Assembly (NCBI GenBank): GCA_910576545.1
Contig: CAJTKM010000009.1
Location: forward strand, 43,917-107,916
Length of the DNA stretch: 64,000 nt
DNA from: Lachnospiraceae bacterium
GTDB taxonomy: Bacteria > Bacillota > Clostridia > Lachnospirales > Anaerotignaceae
Direction: 5' to 3'
A program made the position numbers and the translations under genes. The notes below the pieces were generated by a model, which saw only the letters and a program-made list of their open reading frames with translations, searched no databases and had not been told where the DNA came from. Positions 58,801-64,000 of the stretch are shown piece after piece (the first letter of the stretch is position 1; the number at the start of each line of letters is the position of its first letter).

Positions 58801-61800
58801 GATATACGGCGAAATACGGACTGCTGAACAGCAGAGGCAACAGTATCGCGTTTTCGGACGACAGTAGTTATCCCCTCCTTTGCGCCCTTGAAATATTGAA
58901 CGAAGACAAGAAACTGAAAAAGAAAGCCGATATTTTTACAAAGCGCACGATAAAGCCATATATCCAAGCGGAAAAAGCAGATACGCCGCAGGAGGCCCTG
59001 ACTGCCAGCCTTGGGGAATATGCCTGTGTTAATCTTGCGTATATGTCAGAACTTTTGGGCGGCAGACCGCAGGAAGAAATCATCCGCGAACTGCGGGGGC
59101 AGATTTTTGAAAACCCCGCGACAGGGGAATGGGAAACTGCGGACGCATATCTTTCCGGCGATGTGAAGAAAAAGCTGAAAAAGGCATTGCACCATGCCGA
59201 ACAGGAACCGGAGCGATATGCCGTAAATGTGGAGCATTTGCGGGCGGCGCAGCCGAAAGATTTAACAGCGGCAGAAATATCGGTCAATCTGGGCACTACA
59301 TGGATACCTGTTGATATTATCAACCAGTTTATGTATGAAACCTTCCAAACGCCGATGTATATGCGGCAAAAAATCTTCGTATCTTATGCGCCTGTTACTG
59401 GGGTGTGGAATGTCAGCGGCAAACGGCAGGATTCCTATACAAACATACTGGCAAATAAGACTTATGGCACAAAGCGCATAAACGGCTATGAAATTTTGCA
59501 GATGAGCCTGAACCTGAAGGACGTGCGGATATTTGACGTTACAGAGGATGACAAGACCGTACTGAACGGGAAGGAAACCACGCTGGCACAGCAGAAGCAG
59601 CAAGCGTTAAAGGACGCATTCAGAAGCTGGATATTCAAGGAGCCTGAGCGGCGGGAGCGCGTTGTGAAGCTGTATAACGAGATTTTCAACAACATCGTCC
59701 CGCGCCAGTATAATGGGAACACGATACGTTTCCACGGCATGAATCCGGAAATATCCCTCCGGCCGCACCAGAGGAACGCCATAGCACGTATCCTTTATGG
59801 CGGGAACACGCTTCTGGCGCATTGTGTCGGGGCTGGAAAGACATTTGAAATGACTGCGGCAGCAATGGAACTGCGGGCGTTGGGCCTGTGCCATAAGGCG
59901 ATGTTTGTTGTCCCGAACCATTTGACGGAGCAGTGGGCATCGGAGTTTTTGCAGCTCTACCCTGCCGCCAATATCCTTGTGGCAACAAAGAAGGACTTTG
60001 AAACGTCCAGACGGAAACGCTTCTGCGGGCGCATTGCAACAGGGGACTATGACGCAGTTATCATTGGGCACAGCCAGTTTGAGAAGATACCCATATCCAA
60101 AGAGCGTCAAATTGCTTTTATAGAAAACCAGATCGAGGAAAGCCTTGATGGAATCAAAGAAATGAAATATGAAAAAGGCGAAACTTTTGCCGTAAAGCAG
60201 ATGGAAGGGATGCGCAAAAGGCTAAAGGAAAAGCTGCAAAAAATAAAAGATGAAAAACGTAAGGACAATGTCATAAATTTTGAAGAACTGGGGATTGACA
60301 GGATTTTTGTAGACGAAGCGCATTACTACAAAAATCTTTTTTTATACACAAAAATGCGGAACGTAGCAGGAATCAGCCAGACCGAAGCAAAGAAATCCAG
60401 TGATTTGTATGTAAAGTGCCAGTATCTGGACGAACTGACCAACGGCAGGGGCGTGATATTCGCCACAGGTACGCCCGTCAGCAACAGCATGACGGAACTG
60501 TATACCATGCAGAGGTACTTGCAGAACAGCCTTTTGGAAGAACGGGGACAGCGGCATTTTGACTGCTGGGCGGCTACCTATGGGGAAAGCGTTGCCACGC
60601 TGGAACTTGCACCGGAGGGTACGGGCTACCGCATGAAAACGAGGTTTGCAAAATTCAACAATGTGCCGGAAATGGTAACGGCGTTTCGGGAATGTGCAGA
60701 TATACAGACTGCGGATATGCTGAAACTGCCTGTGCCGGAGGCTGTGTACCAGACAGAGGTAACAAAACCAACTTCATATCAGCAGGAGATGGTGAAAGGC
60801 TTTGGCGAGCGTGCAGAGAAAATTCGAAGGGGAAATGTAGACCCCCGCGAGGATAATATGCTGAAAATCACAAATGACGGGCGCAAGTTGGCGTTGGATC
60901 AACGGCTTGCAAACTTCTTACTGCCGGATACACCGGATAGCAAAGTAAACCGCTGTGTGGAAAATATCTTCCAAATCTGGCAGGATACTGTCGAAAAGAA
61001 ATCTGCGCAGCTTGTATTCTGCGACCTTTCCACACCGAAGCAGGAGAAAACGGCAGGCTTACCGGCAATACCGGAAACGGCGGATATTCCAACAGCACCG
61101 GAAATCGTGGATATTTCGGCAGTACCGGAAACAGCAGGCACTTCCGAAAAACAGGAATACGTCTTTGACAATGTTTATCATGACCTGTTTTACAAGCTAA
61201 GAAATAAGGGCATTCCCGAACACGAAATTGCCTTTATCCATGATGCAAATACGGAAACGAAGAAAAATGAACTCTTTGCAAAAGTACGGCGCGGGGAAGT
61301 GCGGGTGCTGATTGGCTCAACATTCAAAATGGGCGCGGGGACAAACGTGCAGGATAAACTGATTGCCCTGCATCATCTTGATGTGCCTTGGCGTCCCGCC
61401 GACATTGAGCAGAGGGAGGGGAGGATTATCCGGCAGGGCAATGAAAATGCAAAGGTTTTTATCTATCGGTATGTGACAGAGAATACGTTTGACGCTTATT
61501 CGTGGCAGCTTTTGGAACAGAAGCAGAGGTTTATCAGCCAGATCATGAACGGGCAGACCGTAGAAAGAAGCTGTGATGATATTGACAGCACCGCCCTTTC
61601 CTTCGCTGAACTGAAAGCCCTTTCAGCAGGCGACCCAAGGATAAAGGAAAAAATGGACCTGGACATTGAGGTTTCGCGGCTGAAACTACTGAAAGCCAAT
61701 TACGAAAACGAACACTATACCATTGAGGACGATGTTCGTAAGTATTTCCCCCGCAGGATTCTGGCGGCCGAGGAACGTATTGCGGGGTTAAACATGGACT

Positions 61801-62348
61801 GGAATACCGCAAGAGCAAATGCTTTTCCGGATAAAGACAGTTTTGCAATCAAAGTAGACGGAACACTTTACACAGATAAGAAGGAAGGCGCGGAAAGATT
61901 TCTTGCGAGGATAACAGCCATAGACACAGATAAGGACGATCCGGAAATGGTCGGGGAATACCGAGGTTTTTCGCTGAAAGCATATTTTGACAATATTTCT
62001 CAGGAATTCAAAATCATGCTTTGCGGCGAACGGGAGTATAAAACAACTATTGGCGAGGACGCGCTGGGGAATATTGCAAGGCTGAATAACGCCCTCTTAA
62101 AAATACCGGAATATCTGGAGAAGGAAAAAGCAGAAATACAAAATTTATATGAGCAGATTGAACAGGGAAAGGAGGAATTGAAAAAGCCTTTTGAAAAAGA
62201 GGAAGAACTGCGGGAAAAATCAGACCGACTGATAGAACTGGATACGCTTTTGAAGCTGGACGAGAAAACATCGGAAGTGATCGCGGAGCCTGATGAACAA
62301 AGCGTGGAAACCCCGCCGAAAAAAGAAATCTGCGGTATGGAGCGGTAG
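55884..62348 (+). CDS. Giant N6-adenine methylase / SNF2-type helicase of the conjugative element
   Basis: 2154 aa from a GTG at 55884 (GAAGGAGG upstream). An N-terminal domain (about 1-100, FLDTACRFYKYPFPDQILIHAQ) resembles ArdC-type antirestriction regions. Residues about 285-430 are low-complexity and overprinted by tnpV. Methylase part: SAM motif LEPSMGAGNFFG near 640 and active-site NVPF (usual NPPF/Y) near 707. Helicase part: Walker A HCVGAGKT near 1310, DEAHYYKN near 1476, GTPVSNS near 1528 and motif VI QREGRIIRQGN near 1845. The C-terminus is a coiled coil. It probably guards transferred DNA from restriction. The NVPF change may weaken methylation. Confidence 0.9.
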   Translation: MAGKYQEIHELFRSEMEQLSAKEENWTAFLDTACRFYKYPFPDQILIHAQRPHATACASFDVWNSKLRRYINRGAKGVALIDDSGGWPRLRYVFDIADTHAAKGVPEPYIWQYQPQFEPEVREAMAANLGEVEEAGTEDFTEFLKNTTFAAVEDNIVDYMEHFLTMEIGGEWQIPEESRRVFFQYLVWESVLYMTQRRLGIEPDMGVMKDLDLIRLFDTPELITQVGTAVSDISEMVLRQAERAVKQRENPHIFDYRAFFAKTAENVHNEEKETKAQSHTERGGSHEDHIQSERGTPDTGHSDEPAGTAHREIRADAENIPQGTPQGAVQYPADDRKAGETPAGNRQGGKATGRSHDEGTQKTDAGAGQGQKSSGMGTVPEQLALDSRGTGNANDNRITEKEKAEDGKSSAFSVSGEKMKLSPPPVKPVPKPENAETAGQEPIDADSLLGQELQISGRRFVVEEITGTSVSLRDTTFQKGTGFPIFRTESISFVRNILRTQKRGQPAEPKKLETLSKEKDAVKPVNFRITDEQLGEGGAKTKAQNNIAALELLRQLEAEGRNAAPEEQEILSHFVSWGGIPQIFDQHNTDWTKEYRQLKELLTDEEYAKAREATLTAFYTTPLVCRSIYKALENMGFRTGNILEPSMGAGNFFGTLPESMKNSRLYGVELDNVTGRIAQKLYPHADIKVCGYEDAQFPDSFFDVAVGNVPFGNFSVYDERYNKYNFRIHDYFFVKTLDKVRAGGVVAFVTSKGTMDKKDPSVRKYLAERAELLGAIRLPMTAFFANANTKVTTDILFFQKRERQLAGASPEWVELGETAEGVPVNRYFLEHPEMILGRMAFNKSMYGNAMETACEPFLDRPLEKLLETAVENIRGTIPQPEVAFDIDGANEMKILPADPNVRNFSFTISDGKIYFRENSVMHGVAMSETAEQRIKGMIELRDCVRELIAAQLDNCSDSTLHTIQQKLNTLYDRYTAKYGLLNSRGNSIAFSDDSSYPLLCALEILNEDKKLKKKADIFTKRTIKPYIQAEKADTPQEALTASLGEYACVNLAYMSELLGGRPQEEIIRELRGQIFENPATGEWETADAYLSGDVKKKLKKALHHAEQEPERYAVNVEHLRAAQPKDLTAAEISVNLGTTWIPVDIINQFMYETFQTPMYMRQKIFVSYAPVTGVWNVSGKRQDSYTNILANKTYGTKRINGYEILQMSLNLKDVRIFDVTEDDKTVLNGKETTLAQQKQQALKDAFRSWIFKEPERRERVVKLYNEIFNNIVPRQYNGNTIRFHGMNPEISLRPHQRNAIARILYGGNTLLAHCVGAGKTFEMTAAAMELRALGLCHKAMFVVPNHLTEQWASEFLQLYPAANILVATKKDFETSRRKRFCGRIATGDYDAVIIGHSQFEKIPISKERQIAFIENQIEESLDGIKEMKYEKGETFAVKQMEGMRKRLKEKLQKIKDEKRKDNVINFEELGIDRIFVDEAHYYKNLFLYTKMRNVAGISQTEAKKSSDLYVKCQYLDELTNGRGVIFATGTPVSNSMTELYTMQRYLQNSLLEERGQRHFDCWAATYGESVATLELAPEGTGYRMKTRFAKFNNVPEMVTAFRECADIQTADMLKLPVPEAVYQTEVTKPTSYQQEMVKGFGERAEKIRRGNVDPREDNMLKITNDGRKLALDQRLANFLLPDTPDSKVNRCVENIFQIWQDTVEKKSAQLVFCDLSTPKQEKTAGLPAIPETADIPTAPEIVDISAVPETAGTSEKQEYVFDNVYHDLFYKLRNKGIPEHEIAFIHDANTETKKNELFAKVRRGEVRVLIGSTFKMGAGTNVQDKLIALHHLDVPWRPADIEQREGRIIRQGNENAKVFIYRYVTENTFDAYSWQLLEQKQRFISQIMNGQTVERSCDDIDSTALSFAELKALSAGDPRIKEKMDLDIEVSRLKLLKANYENEHYTIEDDVRKYFPRRILAAEERIAGLNMDWNTARANAFPDKDSFAIKVDGTLYTDKKEGAERFLARITAIDTDKDDPEMVGEYRGFSLKAYFDNISQEFKIMLCGEREYKTTIGEDALGNIARLNNALLKIPEYLEKEKAEIQNLYEQIEQGKEELKKPFEKEEELREKSDRLIELDTLLKLDEKTSEVIAEPDEQSVETPPKKEICGMER
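56740..57078 (+). CDS. tnpV: TnpV-family protein encoded inside the methylase-helicase gene (+1 frame)
   Basis: 112 aa from the ATG at 56740, 8 bases after AAAGGGG. The sequence fits the transposon-encoded TnpV family: ITYSQNGEHLIPDIQM, then EQPIGKYGLMRKTFLKEHR, GKLEKHLLEIDREARRQ and NPLEWVQYQNS. The family is about 110-130 aa, so this copy is full length. It lies wholly within the giant gene, in its +1 frame. The host protein over the same bases is repetitive and polar (GTPDTGHSDEPAGTAHREI), as expected for the less constrained frame. TnpV accompanies conjugative and mobilisable transposons; its action is not known to me. Confidence 0.7.
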   Translation: MKITYSQNGEHLIPDIQMSQPEQPIGKYGLMRKTFLKEHRRAQYNTLLMTGKLEKHLLEIDREARRQVEAMMKELRKQTPEPDKDKNPLEWVQYQNSLRLTAEELAMPMITE

Positions 62349-62365
62349 GAAGGGAGCGGAGGAAA

Positions 62366-63844
62366 ATGACATTCATTGATTTTTTTGCAGGGATAGGAGG
62401 TTTCCGGCGCGGTATGGAATTGGCGGGGCATCGGTGTATAGGCTTCTGTGAGGCCGATAAATTTGCCATAGCCAGTTATACGTCAATGCACCTGATGAGC
62501 GATGAGGAACGCGCGTATATTTCTGGTCTGCCGCAACGGAAACGAGTGGAAGAAGCAGGAAAGGAGGTGTATCGACATGGGGAATGGTTTCAAGAGGACG
62601 TCAGGTGCATATCCGCAGGGGAAATCCCAAAAGCCGACTGTTGGTGCCTTGGATTCCCATGCGTTGACATCAGCGTTGCAGGGCGGCAGCTCGGCTTCAA
62701 AGGGGAGCGAAGCAGCCTGTTTTTCCGAATTATGCAGCTTATTAACGACATCGAAGAAAAAGATAGACCCTCATATTTATTCATTGAAAATGTTAAAAAC
62801 CTGCTTTGCATTAACAGAGGGACAGACTTCCTCCGGCTGCTTTCTGCGTTGGACGAAAGCGGCTATGATGCAGAATGGCAGGTTTTTAATTCTTCCCATT
62901 ACGTCCCCCAAAACAGGGAGCGCATATTCATTGTGGGACATTTTAGAGGACGAAGTACCCGCAAAGTATTTCCTGTCACTGGAACAGATGCAGCGGATAC
63001 TCATTTTCAAGTGCCAGCAAAGCGGGCGCAAATGACACGACAGCTGGGGAACTATATGCCGACAAAGACAAGGGAAAATCCAAACCAAGGCCGGATATAT
63101 GACCCTGATGGAATCGCGCCATGCTTGAACGGCATGGAGGGCGGCGGGAGGGAGCCAAGTGTTATTCTGCCCGCATTCTGCGATATGAGTTATGGAGCAG
63201 GGCTTGAAGTTTCGGAAACGTCATTCAGTTTGCAGGCAAGGTACTATAAAGGCATATGCCATAGACGGGGAGAAACAAACGGAATTGCTGTTCCGGTCCT
63301 TACGCCGGACAGGGCTGAGAAGCGGCAGAACGGTCGGCGGTTTAAGAAAAATGGCGAGCCTATGTTTACACTGACGGGACAGGATCGGCATGGAGTGATG
63401 GTTCAGATAAAAGAAGCAACAAAAACAGGATACGCAAATGCAGGGATTGGCGATTCTGTTAATCTGGCGATGCCGGAAAGCAAGACAAGGCGGGGACGGG
63501 TAGGGAAAGGGATTGCCAACACGCTGGATACATCATGCAATCAGGGCGTGGTTGTTCCCGTATCCAATGATGGGACGGAGAGCAATGTAACAGAACAGAA
63601 CCCTTACGTTGCAGTTATGCTTTCAGATGGCAGTCCGGTCTGCGCGATATGGAATGAAGAATACGACTGCTACATTGCAATCCGAAAACTGACCCCGAAG
63701 GAATGCTTTCGCTTGCAGGGCTGGGAAGATGTGTACTTTGAGCGCGCCGTACTGGTAAACAGCAACAGCCAGCTTTATAAGCAGGCCGGAAATGGCGTGA
63801 CTGTCCCCGTAGTGCGGGCGATCAGCGAAAAGATGCAGAGTTAA
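62366..63844 (+). CDS. C5 cytosine DNA methyltransferase
   Basis: 492 aa. The ATG at 62366 follows GGAGCGGAGG. The motifs are in order: I FIDFFAGIGGFRRGME (residues 3-18), IV with catalytic Cys CLGFPCVDIS near 97, VI FIENVKNLL near 135, VIII PQNRERIFIVGHF near 180, and IX/X KLTPKECFRLQGW near 448 and QAGNGVTVPVVRAI near 477. The target recognition region is between 200 and 440. Such methylases in Tn1549-like elements protect the element in new hosts. It lies 17 bp after the giant gene. The first third also contains a second frame with its own start. Confidence 0.93.
   Translation: MTFIDFFAGIGGFRRGMELAGHRCIGFCEADKFAIASYTSMHLMSDEERAYISGLPQRKRVEEAGKEVYRHGEWFQEDVRCISAGEIPKADCWCLGFPCVDISVAGRQLGFKGERSSLFFRIMQLINDIEEKDRPSYLFIENVKNLLCINRGTDFLRLLSALDESGYDAEWQVFNSSHYVPQNRERIFIVGHFRGRSTRKVFPVTGTDAADTHFQVPAKRAQMTRQLGNYMPTKTRENPNQGRIYDPDGIAPCLNGMEGGGREPSVILPAFCDMSYGAGLEVSETSFSLQARYYKGICHRRGETNGIAVPVLTPDRAEKRQNGRRFKKNGEPMFTLTGQDRHGVMVQIKEATKTGYANAGIGDSVNLAMPESKTRRGRVGKGIANTLDTSCNQGVVVPVSNDGTESNVTEQNPYVAVMLSDGSPVCAIWNEEYDCYIAIRKLTPKECFRLQGWEDVYFERAVLVNSNSQLYKQAGNGVTVPVVRAISEKMQS
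62577..63035 (+). CDS. Overlapping reading frame inside the cytosine methylase gene (+1 frame)
   Basis: 152 codons from an ATG at 62577 placed 9 bases after AAGGAGGTG, a ribosome binding site stronger than that of the host gene. The frame reads MGNGFKRTSGAYPQGKS, then ALDSHALTSALQGGSSASK, YSLKMLKTCFALTEG, and YSLWDILEDEVPAKYFLS, and stops at 63035. The host protein over the same bases is the conserved methylase core, so the overlap is fully constrained in the other frame. I recall similar stretches in annotated methylase-like proteins of phages and elements, but cannot say that the product is made. Either a real overlapping gene or a by-product of a conserved DNA stretch. Confidence 0.4.
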   Translation: MGNGFKRTSGAYPQGKSQKPTVGALDSHALTSALQGGSSASKGSEAACFSELCSLLTTSKKKIDPHIYSLKMLKTCFALTEGQTSSGCFLRWTKAAMMQNGRFLILPITSPKTGSAYSLWDILEDEVPAKYFLSLEQMQRILIFKCQQSGRK

Positions 63845-63849
63845 AGATA

Positions 63850-64000
63850 ATAGACCTCTTGCGAAATTAAGCTAAACGGTCAAAGTTGCAGATACCAGCA
63901 ATCAAGGAAAAGCGGAGAGCAAAGCGCTTTCTCCGGTTACGGTAACGTTCCGAGAGGATACGAAATCTTTTGACAAAACGGATGGCGTGTTCAACCAAGA
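63850..64000 (-). mobile_element. Insertion sequence (IS5 group), end within the window
   Basis: The IS end is probably at about 63850-63870 (TAGACCTCTTGCGAAATTA), a few bases after the methylase stop at 63844. The methylase seems intact, so the IS inserted just behind it in the conjugative element. Confidence 0.65.
63867..64000 (-). CDS. IS5-family transposase, C-terminal end (rest off the right edge)
   Basis: I translated the last 44 codons from the reverse strand: VEHAIRFVKRFRILSERYRN, then RKRFALRFSLIAGICN, and a TAA at 63869-63867. RYRNRRKRF-x-LRF-x-LIAGICN is the typical end of IS5-group DDE transposases with the catalytic Glu in VE. The start lies beyond the window. Confidence 0.8.
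   Translation of the reverse strand, partial: LVEHAIRFVKRFRILSERYRNRRKRFALRFSLIAGICNFDRLA

Larger units (their letters stand above)
53861..64000 (+). mobile_element. Tn1549-like integrative conjugative element, one arm (continues beyond the window)
   Basis: Gene order parA, parB, giant methylase-helicase, C5 cytosine methylase, all rightward, is the conserved arm of Tn1549/CTn-type elements of gut Clostridia. The left limit is inferred to be near 53861, where collagen coding ends; I did not identify the exact terminal sequence or target site. Integrase, relaxase and type IV secretion genes would lie to the right, outside the window. Confidence 0.75.

Overview
The window reads as chromosome of a low-GC Gram-positive anaerobe of the class Clostridia, probably a Lachnospiraceae or Anaerotignum-type gut bacterium (inferred from gene content, not from a search). 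Pointers are the hrcA-grpE-dnaK-dnaJ operon with a CIRCE operator, the rsmD-coaD-ylbJ neighbourhood of spore-forming Firmicutes, 2-oxoacid:ferredoxin chemistry, frequent GTG and TTG starts behind strong AGGAGG sites, and a Tn1549/CTn-like conjugative element. I saw no tRNA, rRNA or CRISPR array.

Layout. 1-5.5 kb: a seven-gene leftward operon (flavodoxin-like Fe-S protein running off the left edge, LDH-like dehydrogenase, zinc alcohol dehydrogenase, azoreductase-like flavoprotein, PfkB kinase, two YdcZ-type half-transporters) with a good promoter at 5471-5499. 5.6-17 kb: lipoprotein, FAD protein, rsmD-coaD-coiled-coil protein facing ylbJ, VanW protein, HypE-like protein, SMI1/KNR4 protein, MoxR-DUF58 pair. 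17-24.4 kb: GGDEF protein, small envelope genes, an ECF sigma/anti-sigma pair, a secreted nuclease, hemW. 24.5-30.1 kb: the heat-shock operon, interrupted by repeats. 30.2-34.4 kb: lipoproteins, a two-domain membrane protein and a Sel1-repeat protein.

35.4-43.1 kb is the metabolic core: an IclR regulator, a near-consensus promoter with inverted repeats, then a hotdog-fold CoA enzyme, ferredoxin, the three subunits of a 2-oxoacid:ferredoxin oxidoreductase, an amino-acid dehydrogenase, a cyclase-family hydrolase and an amino-acid permease. Together they look like uptake, oxidative deamination and ferredoxin-linked decarboxylation of an amino acid to an acyl-CoA. A second cyclase-family gene lies at 52.5 kb, behind a D-2-hydroxyacid dehydrogenase.

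34.4-34.9 kb and 43.7-46.5 kb are a graveyard of mobile DNA: IS110 and IS1182-type transposase remnants and three copies of a ~167-bp MITE with matching imperfect ends. A relative of the MITE sits between dnaK and dnaJ. 46.8-49.7 kb is a phage-like lysis cassette (holin, amidase) next to a large serine recombinase. 49.9-53.2 kb returns to housekeeping (prs, D-hydroxyacid dehydrogenase, cyclase).

From about 53.86 kb to the right edge lies one arm of a Tn1549-like integrative conjugative element (parA, parB, a giant methylase-helicase, a C5 cytosine methylase). It abuts a collagen-like gene that seems to have lost its 5' end. The most interesting signals are here: a TnpV-family protein is encoded wholly inside the giant methylase-helicase gene in another frame, and the cytosine methylase gene carries a second long reading frame with its own strong ribosome binding site. 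An IS5-type insertion closes the window.
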